DNA of 64,000 nucleotides from Paracoccaceae bacterium (GCA_028874915.1 JAPPHA010000025.1:1-64000), one strand, 5' to 3'; shown: positions 1-8,480, counted from the stretch's first letter. The notes: generated from the letters alone by a model not told the origin. A program made the numbers and translations.

Positions 1-172
1 CCCGGATCTCGTCCCGAAGGAGCGTGATCTCGTCCCGAAGCTCGGCGATCCGTTGATCCCGTTCGGCGAGCTGTTCGCGGAGGCTGTCGACCATGTCGCG
101 AAGCGCAGCGGTTTCCGCCCGCGCCGTGGCACCGGGGCCGGTCCGAGTTTCTGTCGTCCGCGAGTCACCCAT
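1..172 (-). CDS. Coiled-coil protein, N-terminal part only (cut by window edge)
   Basis: Reading on the minus strand from an ATG at 172-170, preceded by a good ribosome site (AGGGGG), gives 57 residues that run off the left edge. After about 20 low-complexity residues (MGDSRTTETRTG...) the sequence becomes a heptad-rich helix with repeated LRDEI and LREQ units, so it is almost certainly a coiled coil. No catalytic motif is visible in the part present. It is the last gene of a minus-strand run (1556 to 1) of small plasmid-like genes, 115 bases after the truncated nuclease gene. Function unknown. Confidence 0.6.
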   Translation of the reverse strand, partial: MGDSRTTETRTGPGATARAETAALRDMVDSLREQLAERDQRIAELRDEITLLRDEIR

Positions 173-287
173 ACCCCCTGGAATCACGACTCGATTCCGG
201 AGGGAATCCCCCATCGGCGAAAGCCACCGCAAGCCTCGGCACGGGGGGAGACGAAGAAATTACCGGAACAATTAAACTCGAATAAGG

Positions 288-605
288 TCAGCCCCTGACC
301 GGCAAGATGCCCCAGTTACGCAGATAGCGTTCAAGCTGCTGTTTTGGCGTTTCATTATTGGTTCGGGCTTGTTGCGGCTGGTCTGGACTGTCGGCTAGTC
401 CCACTTTCTTGGTCTCGATCACGATGCGCCGACGGGGGAGAAACAAATCCGCAGGACCGGCTGCCGTCCGGAAAGTAATGAGGTTCTCGATTTCAAAAGC
501 GTCCAGCAGCCGGCCTATATCCTGCCGAATATTGTCTTCAGGTCGGTTGGCATCTCCGCGCAATAATGCGCGAGCTGCAGCGAGTTGGTCGGGCGTCAAT
601 GGCAT
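288..605 (-). CDS. Truncated nuclease-like N-terminal domain (restriction-enzyme type)
   Basis: This 105-residue product has the pattern of the N-terminal nuclease domain of large restriction-modification proteins: an N-terminal helical region, then D-L-F-L-P...I-V-I-E-T-K, which fits a PD-(D/E)xK core (Asp near residue 53, E-x-K near 64-66). Family members carrying such a domain usually continue for several hundred residues, but here translation stops just after RNWGILP. The stop lies inside a small perfect hairpin (GGTCAG-CCC-CTGACC, 286-300). Its start codon overlaps the stop of the upstream helix-turn-helix gene (TGATG), so the two are co-transcribed. It is either a free-standing small nuclease or, more likely, a truncated remnant. 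The assignment to a restriction family is inferred from the motif and general pattern only. Confidence 0.5.
   Translation of the reverse strand: MPLTPDQLAAARALLRGDANRPEDNIRQDIGRLLDAFEIENLITFRTAAGPADLFLPRRRIVIETKKVGLADSPDQPQQARTNNETPKQQLERYLRNWGILPVRG
299..320. repeat. 22-base direct repeat, copy 1
   Basis: CCGGCAAGATGCCCCAGTTACG here matches 20 of 22 bases with 2521-2542. On the minus strand it encodes the last conserved residues (RNWGILP) of the truncated nuclease gene. Sequence similarity stops at the CCGG, so this looks like a junction between two pieces. Confidence 0.6.
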
Positions 606-1129
606 CAGTCAATCCCGTTTTCATGAAGCGCATCGGCGGTCGCTTCCAGTAGAGTGACCAGAGCCTGCCCTGTCGGCGGCCGGTCGATCCAGTCAAACTC
701 CGCGAGAACAGTGTCTTCGGATGCAGAGAAAGTGAGCCCGGTGACAACATCCGCCGGGGTTTCCGCCGGCATCGGAACACCGGTCTCCGGGTCGACCTCC
801 ACGGCCCGACAACGAAACCGTGGCGGCCAGGTATGGACGATGTATTCGCGGCGACGACGGTGCTCCTCCGATGCTCCCTCACCAACGATCCATTCATCGC
901 GCCGCCACCCCGTCTCCGGCGGGGCGTGAATATCCAGAATAGCTTCAATGTCCCGAACGACACCCTCGGGGATCGGCGTTCCGGTCGCCCAGCGCCGCAT
1001 CTGCCGAGCATCGACTCCAATGCGGTTTCCGAGCGCCGTCAGCGCACCCGAAGGCGAACCGTGCATGGCGGCCGCCACCGTCCGCAGATCCTGTGGCGTC
1101 CAGACTGCCCTGTCCTTGTCGTCTGCCAT
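605..1129 (-). CDS. Helix-turn-helix protein of unknown role
   Basis: The chosen start is the ATG at 1129 because AGGAG sits about 7 bases upstream; longer readings to 1222 lack this. The product has 174 residues. Residues about 8-60 (TPQDLRTVAAAM...ALGNRIGVDARQMRRWATG) look like a Cro/XRE-type helix-turn-helix with the 'RRWATG' recognition-helix pattern. The C-terminal 110 residues are acidic, with no motif I recognise. It lies between an unknown 137-residue gene (14 bases upstream) and the truncated nuclease gene (overlapping TGATG), so it may be the regulator of that trio. Such small HTH genes are common on alphaproteobacterial plasmids and integrated elements. Confidence 0.6.
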   Translation of the reverse strand: MADDKDRAVWTPQDLRTVAAAMHGSPSGALTALGNRIGVDARQMRRWATGTPIPEGVVRDIEAILDIHAPPETGWRRDEWIVGEGASEEHRRRREYIVHTWPPRFRCRAVEVDPETGVPMPAETPADVVTGLTFSASEDTVLAEFDWIDRPPTGQALVTLLEATADALHENGID

Positions 1130-1142
1130 GAGTTTTCTCCTG

Positions 1143-1556
1143 TCAGTCGAAATCGGCGCAGGCCCGCGCCCGCATGGTGTCCTGGGCTGCGCGGCCTGAA
1201 TCGCAATGGTTATGTTTGTCATTCAGCGCCATGCGCCATGCAGTTTCGTTTGCCCATGGCATGAGGAATACATCGCGGCGGCGCAGGTTTTGGCCCTTTC
1301 TCTGGATTAGCGACCCCGAAATTGGCGCGTCGGTCCCTTCGGCTTGGAGCACGCACAGCGAGAAGATGGGCTGCTGCCGTTCGGCGCCGTAGCTGTCGGC
1401 AGTGAATTTCGCCTCGATCGTGCGGATGTCGACACATTTGGGACGGCGCCAGCACCCGTCGAGGACCGCCTCGGTGACGTGACCTCGGTCACCGGTGACG
1501 GCGTCGCCGATGCAGTTGATCGGGTATTCCTGGGCGGGCATGGCGAGGTCGCTCAT
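1143..1556 (-). CDS. Conserved-looking small protein, function unknown
   Basis: The ATG at 1556 (MSDLAMPAQEYPINC...) is preceded by GGGAGAG, a good ribosome site, so it is preferred over the longer reading to 1646. The 137-residue product has no signal peptide or membrane segment. A central stretch around IRTIEAKFTADSYGAERQQ and a basic, Arg-rich C-terminus (AWRMALNDKHN...) suggest a nucleic-acid-associated protein, but I do not recognise the family. It heads the minus-strand trio 1556-288. The 220 bases upstream of it hold no gene that I can support. Confidence 0.5.
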   Translation of the reverse strand: MSDLAMPAQEYPINCIGDAVTGDRGHVTEAVLDGCWRRPKCVDIRTIEAKFTADSYGAERQQPIFSLCVLQAEGTDAPISGSLIQRKGQNLRRRDVFLMPWANETAWRMALNDKHNHCDSGRAAQDTMRARACADFD

Positions 1557-1780
1557 CGGGTCTCTCCCTGATTGACGCGGGACTGCATTTCCCAGCGCGG
1601 CACTGTGTTTTCCGGTAGCGGTTTCCGAAGACTGTGTCCAGAACAAAAAGCGAAAATGCAGATGCCAGCCACGCTATTTGATACAGATCCGTGCCTGTTC
1701 AGTCCTTGGCTCCAGAATTCGATCGTCCCTGACGCTCCAGGATGCGCAAAACAGCCGTCCGATGACACACCTTTGACGTA

Positions 1781-2464
1781 TCAAAGCCCGGATCGGCCTC
1801 TACGGGGCCTCTGTGCGCGTCTGACGCGATTTCGCCATTTTGCGCTCTGAATAACGGCCCTCGATGTCACTCCTGCGGCGGCTCCGGGACCAACCGTTCC
1901 TCGGCCGCCACGACCGCCGCCGGAAAGCGTTGAAGCGCAGGCCCAGACCAACATCCAGGCGATGACAGAGCGATAACGGCTCCGGAAGTCGTGCCACCGG
2001 TCCCGTTCGAGCGGGAATCGGAGCCCCTCCAGCCACTCGCCGGGCGTGTCCCGGGGCCACGCGACACCATCGGCGATGAGGCTTACTGCCGCTGTAAAGG
2101 CTTCGGTCATTCGCTCGACTGTCTGATCGGCCGTCTGCCGCCTCTTCTCGGCAACAGAGGCCGTCGTGAGAGCAACGTCGCGCCGGGCCTCGGCGGCCTT
2201 GACCTCTGAAAGAGCCATGTCCAGGCGACGTTCAGCGGCCTCGATCTGACGTGTGATGGTACGGGTGTCGTTTCGCGTGGATCCGCCATCGATCGCCGCC
2301 GCTGAAAGCTCACCATCGCCCGCCAGATCGAGGACGTGCACGGGCGCCATTCGCACCGGCGCATCAAGGCAGTCATCGCCGATCCGCAGCGCCCGGTCCA
2401 CGGACAACAGGCACCGCCGTGGCATTGTCGGATCGAGCCAGCTCGGTGCGGATCGGGACCTCAC
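1781..2464 (-). CDS. Possible coiled-coil protein or gene remnant of a mobile element
   Basis: This open frame begins at a GTG with no clear ribosome site. Residues about 70-125 (repeated EAAERRLDMALSEVKAAEARR-like units) form a convincing charged helix, followed by a segment rich in Trp and Arg (WLEGLRFPLERDRWHDF) that also looks like real coding sequence. The last 40 residues are low-complexity Gly/Arg and probably lie outside the true gene. It may be the C-terminal part of a mobilisation or relaxase-type protein, given the neighbouring conjugation remnants, but no catalytic motif supports this. Stretches 1557-1780 and 2465-2680 show no gene. Confidence 0.35.
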   Translation of the reverse strand: MRSRSAPSWLDPTMPRRCLLSVDRALRIGDDCLDAPVRMAPVHVLDLAGDGELSAAAIDGGSTRNDTRTITRQIEAAERRLDMALSEVKAAEARRDVALTTASVAEKRRQTADQTVERMTEAFTAAVSLIADGVAWPRDTPGEWLEGLRFPLERDRWHDFRSRYRSVIAWMLVWACASTLSGGGRGGRGTVGPGAAAGVTSRAVIQSAKWRNRVRRAQRPRRGRSGL

Positions 2465-2520
2465 GCCGCACCTTCACGGAAAGGAGTTCCGGAAAAAGCC
2501 TTTCAGGCCGGATACAATTC

Positions 2521-2542
2521 CCGGTAAGATGCCCCTGTTACG
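2521..2542. repeat. 22-base direct repeat, copy 2
   Basis: Second copy of the 299-320 sequence (two mismatches). Read on the minus strand it encodes RNRGILPG, a relic of the same gene end, with no supporting open frame around it. It marks a fragment of a related gene 2.2 kb away. Confidence 0.55.
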
Positions 2543-2680
2543 ACCGGTCTTCCTAAGCAGTTGACTTTGTTCGGTTTTTGACGGGACAGTAGTGCTCCAA
2601 TCTATTAATTGAAAGCTGCATCCTCCTGCTTGCGATTGTCAATCGCTGGCGATGCACCCCTCGGGTGGACCTAGCGCGTT

Positions 2681-3798
2681 TTGCAGGCTCGTCCGAGAAT
2701 TGAGCTGATGAAACATGTTTCAGAAGCTATCAGCAGAATTGGCCTTGCCTACAACCGTTATGACGGCGTGCCTTCTGGCATCAAACTCAAGGACCGGCTG
2801 ATGCATCTGCACATCGTTGGGCAAACCGGCACCGGCAAGTCCACGATGCTGGCCAACCTCGCCTGCCACGCTGCTGACAACGGCTATGGGTTTTGTGTGA
2901 TCGATCCGCATGGTGATCTGGCGGACGGCTTGGGGATCGCGCCATTGTCTGGGCGCCTGCCGACCCCATGAACCCGTACGGGTACAACCCGCTGACGCCG
3001 GTCCCGGCAGAGTACCGCCCGTTGGTCGCGTCAGGCCTCATCGATGTTTTCAAGAAGCAGTGGGCAGACGCCTGGGGCATGCGCATGGAGCATCTGCTTC
3101 GCCATGCGGTCTTGACCCTCCTTGATCAGCCTCGCGCCAATCTGCGCGATGTAATGAAGCTGTTTCTGAGCAAAGGAGAGCGAGCTCGCATGTTGTCGCG
3201 CGTGACCGATCCCCAGCTACGAAGCTTCTGGCAGGATGAGTTCCCCGAGATGAACTACAAGAATGCCATCGATGGCGTGGCCCCGATTTCCAACAAGCTC
3301 GGTGTCTTTCTGGCCCATCCGAACATCCGCCGCGCTTTGTGCGAACCGAAAGAACCGCTCCGCTGTCGGCGGATCATGGACGAAGGGCAACACCCGATCG
3401 TGAACCTCGGGAAGGGCCGCCTGGGGGCCGACGTTGCCAATGTGCTGGGCGGTCTTGTCGTCTCCAGCATCGTGAATGCGGCCTTCAGTCGCCAGGGCAC
3501 ACCGGAAGACAAGCGTAGACCCTTTATGCTCCACGTCGATGAGTTTCACTCCTTCACGACCGCCGCCATCGCCGCCATCTTGCCTGAGATGCGAAAATAC
3601 GGGGTTGGGCTCACCCTCGTGCACCAACATATCGCACAGGTGGATACAGCCGTCTTCGCGGCGATCCTGGGTAACTCTGGAAGCCTGATGGTCTTTCGCG
3701 TCGGGGCGAACGACGCACCAACCTTTGTATGTGGAATCGGTCCTGCCAAGGTCCTAACCAGTAGAATCGACCGTGACCGCTGGGCCAGCCGGTGCTGA
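2681..3798 (+). pseudogene. Conjugative coupling-type ATPase (TraG/TraM-recognition family), frameshifted and truncated
   Basis: The first 88 or so codons hold a P-loop GQTGTGKST and the Walker-type IDPHGDLA of the VirD4/HerA-like ATPases of conjugation systems. Just after DGL (about 2935) the frame is lost, and the family sequence continues in another frame from D-R-A-I-V-W through MNPYGYNPL to a second conserved LHVDEFHSF (Walker B) and LVHQHIAQ. About ten residues normally present at this junction are missing, so there was a small deletion plus frameshift. The C-terminus ends abnormally after FRVGANDAP, replaced by about 20 unrelated residues. In life the protein would have pumped DNA to a type IV secretion channel; this copy should be inactive. 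It supports an integrated conjugative element as the origin of this region. The 195 bases before the tRNA hold nothing recognisable. Confidence 0.75.
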
Positions 3799-3993
3799 AC
3801 AGGTCGACCCTTTGCCGGACATCCTCCGCCCCGGCTGCCTTGACAGATGGCAGCTCGGATCCGCTCTGACCTGCTTCTGGCATTCGGACCGGTATGAGAT
3901 GCCGTTCGACAAGCGATTTCGACAGCGCACCCGGATACGCCATCAAAAAATGGTCCGGCTACTCCCTCAAGGAGGCCAATTGACGAGGAATAC

Positions 3994-4085
3994 TGGCGGA
4001 GACGAAGGGATTCGAACCCTCGAGACGGGACAAACCGTCTACTCCCTTAGCAGGGGAGCGCCTTCAACCACTCGGCCACGTCTCC
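3994..4085 (-). tRNA. tRNA-Ser (anticodon GCT)
   Basis: Read on the minus strand: acceptor GGAGACG pairs with CGTCTCC, discriminator G and encoded CCA (3994-3996). The anticodon stem CTCCC/GGGAG encloses the loop CTGCTAA, giving anticodon GCT (reads AGC/AGU serine codons). A long variable arm (GACGG...CCGTC) confirms serine, and the T arm is GAGGG-TTCGAAT-CCCTT. The tRNA is complete, 92 bases. Its 5' half (4048-4085) is repeated at 11044-11081. Confidence 0.95.
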
Positions 4086-4092
4086 GCCGACC

Positions 4093-4121
4093 GCAATAGG
4101 AACTGTGGAAATGCAGTTCAA
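4093..4121 (-). promoter_or_regulatory. Probable sigma-70 promoter of tRNA-Ser
   Basis: On the minus strand TTGAAC (4121-4116) and TATTGC (4098-4093) are 17 bases apart, and the -10 box ends 7 bases before the mature tRNA 5' end. This is good promoter geometry. The stretch beyond it to 4330 has no gene. Confidence 0.55.
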
Positions 4122-4378
4122 GACAAGAATCGGGTTTTTCGGAAACTGGGCTAAAACTGGTACATGTACCGGAAACGCCGGCAAACGCGATTGATTCACG
4201 AAAGCTGAAATAGATCTCCTCGACACAAAGCGACTTGATGCATCGGACGATCCCCAACCAACCGCGGGAATCAACTCGGTCACTGTTTCGCTGGTAGATT
4301 TCGACATTCTGCAATGGAATTACAGATGCTTCAGACTGAATACGACGTCCGCCAGAAACTCTTGAGTGGCTCAACTGC

Positions 4379-5206
4379 TTGCGAATCGTCGGGCGGGACA
4401 AATTGGAGGTTCGAGGTCAGTTCCCGGAGCCGAGCGCGAATTACTGCTTTCGCCAGAGCCTGCACGCCTGCGGTCTCCCGGTGGCTGTGGTCAGTCCGCT
4501 GAGGGCCCGGCGTTTCGCCCAGGCCGCGGGCCAGATGGCAAAGACCGATCCCCTCGATGCATCTCTGCTGGCATGGCTGGGCCAGGTCATGGGTCCGGAG
4601 GTGACGGAACCGCTCGGCGAGGAACAACTCCAGCTCACCGACCTTTGCCGGGCACGCTCGAAGCTGGCCGCGTACGTCAATGCAAACCGGGAATACGAGG
4701 CCTCCGAAGCGGTCGCAGTGACGGCCCACATGATCGAGCAGTTCGAGCAACAGATCGCACGGCTCGAGGACGCGATCCGTACGCCGATTGCGAACAATCC
4801 CGAATTCGCCCGCCGCGCCAGGATCCTGCAGTCGATCAAGGGCTTCGGCGCGGTCACCGCGGCCGTGCTCTGTGCCGAGATCCCGGAACTCGGCACCATC
4901 GACCGGCACGCTGCCGCTGCCCTGGCCGGCCTCGCACCATATCCCGATGACAGCGGGAATCGAAGGGGACAGAGATACATCAAGGGCGGGCGCATGCTCC
5001 CGCATAATATCCTCTACATGGCCGCAACCTCCGCAATCAAGTTCAACCCCGACATGAAGAGCTTCAAGGACCAGTTGATCGGCAGGGGTAAAGTGCACAA
5101 GGTCGCCCTGACAGCGGTCATGCGCAAGTTGGTCATTCTCGCCAACGTGCTCGTACGCTATGACCGGAACTGGACGGCCATTGCTCCGGAACCGGGTGTC
5201 GGTTGA
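4379..5206 (+). pseudogene. IS110-family transposase remnant, 5' end lost
   Basis: From about 4470 onward the frame matches IS110/IS1111 transposases: LPVAVVSPLRARRFAQAAG...AKTDPLDA, then the C-terminal domain with SIKGFGAVTAA, the serine-region pattern GLAPYPDDSGNRRGQRYIKGG and a final LIGRGKVHKVALTAVMRKL. Elements of this family encode about 310-340 residues. Here the first 80-90 residues, including the start of the DEDD catalytic domain, are missing or scrambled, and residual similarity around 4400-4470 is split over two frames. The element should not transpose on its own. IS110 elements lack terminal inverted repeats, so the ends cannot be fixed. The 168 bases that follow hold no gene. 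Confidence 0.8.
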
Positions 5207-5374
5207 AAGTCAGACCTGTGGACAAGTCAGGGATAACTTTCCAATGACAGATCGAAAACCATGGATTTGGCCCTAAATCGGGATAGACTCCAAACACAGA
5301 TGCTACTGCAGGGCGCGCCTCTCCCCGACTCTACACGAAAAGTGTTGGTACCCTGATTACGGCCACTTGAAGAG

Positions 5375-5635
5375 GTGGCGCCGTTCCTGGGTTACGTCCG
5401 GGATCCGACCGACCGCTCGCGCTGGCGCCAGGACGGCTCGGTGCTCAGCGTGACAGGCATGAAGTTTAATGGGAAGTTTTTCGATCACCTTCAGGGCCAG
5501 GGCGGTGGTGGGGCCATCGACCTGGTGGTCCACGCCCGCGGGTGCGGCGCGGCAGCGGCGATCCGGTGGCTGGCCGGGCTGGTTCCCGTCCCGCCGCCAT
5601 CGAATCCGAAATTGTTCAAAGGCTCGCGCGGGTGA
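5375..5635 (+). pseudogene. Fragment of a relaxase-associated primase/Toprim-type protein
   Basis: The 86 residues begin LEEVAPFLGY...DPTDRSRWRQDGSVLSV, then KFNGKFFDHLQGQGGGGAIDLVVHARGC. This is the signature of the N-terminal DUF3991-like zinc-finger/primase segment found in plasmid and ICE mobilisation proteins (dDGSxLSI...KFFDHL..RGGGGAIDLVmHa.G). In-frame similarity starts just upstream of the GTG at 5375 and a stop lies at 5354, so the usual N-terminal start is absent. After AIRWLAGL the sequence no longer fits the family and soon stops. Only this short module survives. It is another trace of an ICE or plasmid near the tRNA. Confidence 0.65.
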
Positions 5636-6296
5636 ATTCGGACATGTAGTCGATCAACTGGTCCGAAGCCCGGGCCGCATCATCACTTCGACCCGCCGCG
5701 ATTGCCCTCGCGATCGCAGCGTGAAGATTGGCACATCGCTTCAGGTCAAGGGCTTCGCGGTAATGCTGGTACCAGAACCTGCGGGCAAGCCCCTGCATGA
5801 GCTGCATCGTCTTGGCGGCATACTCGTTTCGGCATGCGACGACAGTCATCTGGTTGAATTTCAAATCCAGGCGCATGAACGCCACGTCGTCATCGGCCTC
5901 CGCAGCTGCATGGAGGTCGCTGGCAAGCCGGGCAAAGGCGTCGCGTTCCCCAGAGTCCGCACGGCGGGCGGCATCGCGCATGATCATACGCTCGACCTCG
6001 CGGCGCAATTCGAGCAATTGTAGCTGGCGGAAGTGGTTGATTTCCGAGACCATGACGCCGCGACGCGGCATAATAATGACCAGACCCTCGAATGCCAGGC
6101 GTTGCAGCGCTTCTCGTATGGGCGTACGCCCGATGCCAAGTTCGGACATCAGGTCCGCTTCGGAGAACAGCTGACCGGGCTCGAGCTGGAGCGTGACGAT
6201 CATCTCCTCGATCTGCAGATATGCCCTGTCCGTTAGGGACGGCCCGCTTTCTCCCCTAAGGCCCTTGTATGTACCCAAGATCCGTTGCTGGTCCAT
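5616..6296 (-). CDS. GntR-family transcriptional regulator (FCD type)
   Basis: The ATG at 6296 (MDQQRILGTYKGL) is preferred to a TTG 36 bases upstream. The 226-residue protein has an N-terminal winged helix (residues about 20-85: SLTDRAYLQIEEMI...GQLFSEADLMSELGIGRTPIREALQRL...GLVIIMPRRGVMV), exactly the GntR pattern, and a C-terminal all-helical FCD ligand domain with the metal-ligand-like pattern D-x-x-F/H (RLDLKFNQMTV) and NLHAAIARAI. FCD regulators usually repress operons for organic or amino acids. It overlaps the primase fragment by 20 bases. Its original target may have been the decayed thioesterase-aminotransferase genes directly upstream, which would make it an orphan now. Confidence 0.88.
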   Translation of the reverse strand: MDQQRILGTYKGLRGESGPSLTDRAYLQIEEMIVTLQLEPGQLFSEADLMSELGIGRTPIREALQRLAFEGLVIIMPRRGVMVSEINHFRQLQLLELRREVERMIMRDAARRADSGERDAFARLASDLHAAAEADDDVAFMRLDLKFNQMTVVACRNEYAAKTMQLMQGLARRFWYQHYREALDLKRCANLHAAIARAIAAGRSDDAARASDQLIDYMSEFTRASL

Positions 6297-6598
6297 CTGG
6301 AATGCGCTCTCACATCCGGAGAGACTTTTCAAGTGATCCGTGAAATTTCCCGCGCAACTTCCATCCCGCGATCATGCCCGGGTCGAATTTTAGCGGTTTC
6401 AGCCCGATCAGAAACGGGGACTTCCGGGCCTCGACAGACCGGCAGAAGAACATGTTCCTGTTGTCCGCTTACGTCGTGTATGTCCTGGTTCCGGAAGACC
6501 TCAACAGCTGGCTCCAGCTCAACACCGGCGAATTGCCGGACGCGCTGCCGAGACCACGGGAATGCAAACGCGAGCAGCCAGTTCGGTCTTCCGTTGTT

Positions 6599-6886
6599 TC
6601 ATCGTCGCGATTTTTTTCTGAGCCGTCGGCTGAAGCGGTCAAGATCGATCAACGCGCGTGTATGGGAGCCCGACCAATTTCGTCGATCCCGTCGTGGGCG
6701 AAAATGTGCCAGGTCAGCCTTTTTCCGTCGATCGACACCACCCTTGACTGGACCGTTACCGTCAAACCGGATGGCGTTGGCGCATCGTGGCTGACGCAGA
6801 TCCGAATTCAGAGATTTCCTCGCCGGCCTCGAGGTACGGTTGCAAGGCCCTGGTGCATGCCCATTCCATCAGTGCCACCATGAAAC
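6599..6886 (-). pseudogene. FlK-like hotdog thioesterase, two frameshifts
   Basis: Translating the minus strand in three overlapping frames recovers a thioesterase: FMVALMEWACTRALQPYLEAGEE, then (frame change near 6785) VSHDAPTPSGLTVTVQSR followed by VVSIDGKRLTWHIFAHDGIDEIGRAPIHAR, then (second frame change near 6645) LIDLDRFSRRL to a stop at 6599. The pattern P-x-x-A-L-M-E...G-L-T-V-T-V...D-G-R-L-T-F...A-x-D-G-x-x-x-I-G-x-G-x-H-x-R is typical of the fluoroacetyl-CoA-thioesterase-like family. The first 20-30 residues are missing, replaced by the end of the aminotransferase pseudogene. The plus-strand open frames over this stretch are shadows. It should be non-functional. Confidence 0.7.
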
Positions 6887-6889
6887 CCG

Positions 6890-7978
6890 TGGCAGATCAG
6901 CCATGGGGTGCATTGCGTCCTCGAAATATGGCGAAATGTCACGGACTCTTTGAACCATTTTGTCTTCGACGAAGATCTGCATGGCCGCCAGTCCTGCAGC
7001 ACACGCAAGCGGATGACCCGAATACGTGTAGCCATGAAAGAACTCGATGAGGTAGTCTTTGCCGCCCTTCTCCATGAACAGGTCATAAATTTCCTTCCGG
7101 GTAGCTACGGCACCCATGGGCACGGCCGCATTTGTCAGGTTCTTGGCCACTGTCATGATATCAGGAATGACGTCGAAGCGGTCCCCGCCGAAGGCAGTAC
7201 CGGTTCGCCCGAATCACGTGATGACCTCGTCGAGAATCAGGAGAACCTCATGTTTGTTGCAGATCTCCCGTATGCGTTTGAGATAGCCTGCCGGCGGAAT
7301 GATCACGCCTCCGGACACGCTGACGGGTTCGAGAGTCACGGCTGCAACACTTGATGCATCATGCAGTGCGATGATTTCCTCGAGCTCCTCCGCGAGTTCG
7401 ATGCCCTGCCCCGGTATGCCGCGCGAAAACGTGAATTCCGCAAGGAGGGTGTGGCGCAAGTGATCTGCTTCCTCCAAAGAGCCATACATCTTTCTGTTGA
7501 GCCCGATTCCGCCCACGCTCGTTCCGCCGGAGTTGGCGCCGTGATAACCACGACCGCGGCCGATCAGGCGGATTTTCCGCGGGCGTCCATTCAACCGCCA
7601 GAAGGCGCGCCATCTTCAATGCGGTGTCGACGGACTCCGAGCCGGAATTCGTGAAGAAGATCTGGTCAAGCCCGTCCGGCATGATGTCCTTCAGGACACT
7701 GGCCAACTCGAATGCCGAGGGATGGCCGAACTGAAACGGCGGCACGTAATCGAGCACGTGCAGCTGCCTTGTCATGGCTTCGCTGATTTCGGGCCGATTG
7801 TGTCCGAAACTCGAACATACGAGACCCGAAGCGCTGTCGAGTATTGCCCGGCCATCGACATCATAGAAGTAGCAACCGTCTGCGCGGGCAATGAGACGCG
7901 GATCTTTCATGAACTGCCGGTTGCAGGTGTAAGGCATCCAGTAAGCGTCGAGGCTCGGCAGGTTATGCTGCCATTATT
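6890..7978 (-). pseudogene. Class III omega-amino acid-pyruvate aminotransferase, multiply disrupted
   Basis: The minus strand carries a beta-alanine/omega-amino-acid-pyruvate aminotransferase in three frames. It starts near 7978 (NLPSLDAYWMPYTCNRQF), runs through FFTNSGSESVDTALKMA, shifts frame near 7590, continues as RLIGRGRGYHGAN.SGGTSVGGI to LLILDEVIT, meets a TGA at 7214 where family members have Gly (GFGRTG), and goes on as TVAKNLTNAAVPMGAV, which contains the PLP lysine, to HGYTYSGHPLACAAG. It ends after about 35 more residues, so the last quarter is lost. The lesions are one frameshift, one nonsense change and a 3' truncation. The intact enzyme would have moved an amino group from beta-alanine or taurine-like amines to pyruvate. 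Confidence 0.8.
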
Positions 7979-8285
7979 CCGCGATTCCGGGTTTGGCCAA
8001 GTGCCTCGCGGGATTTTTTTCGCCGATCATCGGCCGTTTCTCCGTTGCATGAGTTGCGCCCAACACCTGACCATGTCTGGTCCGTCCGGAACAAGTCATC
8101 ATTGCATTGTCGCCATGATGAAATCAGCTCCGTGACGTATGCCGTTGTGCCAACTGGAGGTCACAGTCTTGACCTTTGCGCAGACGCATACGGCCTCTGG
8201 GCCGAACGCAGGCCGCTTCGATCTTAGCGTCGGAATCGAAACAGCCTGCGCACGGACCGGCACCGAACTTGTGGCGTCCAGCGGG
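7979..8285. other. Stretch without a recognisable gene
   Basis: About 300 bases between the 5' end of the aminotransferase pseudogene and the stop of the small membrane gene. Open frames here have no ribosome site or family resemblance. I see no tRNA or clear hairpin. Confidence 0.5.
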
Positions 8286-8480
8286 TCATTGCTGGCGCCG
8301 GCCGTGGTGCTCATCTTTCTTCACTTCGGGGAACAGCCACACGGAGCCACACATGAAAGCCATCAGGCCGAACAGCAACTCGGGAGAAGAATCCATCGAA
8401 ATCCTTTCGCGCATCGACCACAGGAATGCGCCGAAAACGATGACCAGAAGGGTGAGAAGCGCCCGAATTCTTGGCGGCAT
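8286..8480 (-). CDS. Small membrane protein, 64 residues
   Basis: An ATG at 8480 follows GGAGAATACG, a good ribosome site. The product has a basic N-terminus (MPPRIR), a hydrophobic helix at about residues 7-22 (ALLTLLVIVFGAFLW), a short polar loop and a second helix (ELLFGLMAFMCGSVWLF), then a charged tail (EVKKDEHHGRRQQ). Both ends are probably cytoplasmic. It lies 12 bases after the larger membrane gene 8493-8876, so the two are an operon. The family is not recognised. Confidence 0.6.
   Translation of the reverse strand: MPPRIRALLTLLVIVFGAFLWSMRERISMDSSPELLFGLMAFMCGSVWLFPEVKKDEHHGRRQQ

Noticed and set aside
286-300. Rho-independent terminator at the end of the nuclease-like gene
   Set aside because: The hairpin stem is only six base pairs and contains the stop codon; the following sequence is not a proper T-run.
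6374-6883. Plus-strand frames over the thioesterase pseudogene
   Set aside because: The minus strand gives a clear thioesterase sequence once two frameshifts are allowed, and the plus frames have no ribosome site or pattern.
6890-7978. Taurine-pyruvate aminotransferase (tpa) as partner of xsc
   Set aside because: Sequence motifs (WMPYTCNRQF, GYHGAN) fit omega-amino-acid/beta-alanine-pyruvate aminotransferases better, and the gene is broken and lies 3 kb from xsc, beyond the tRNA repeat.
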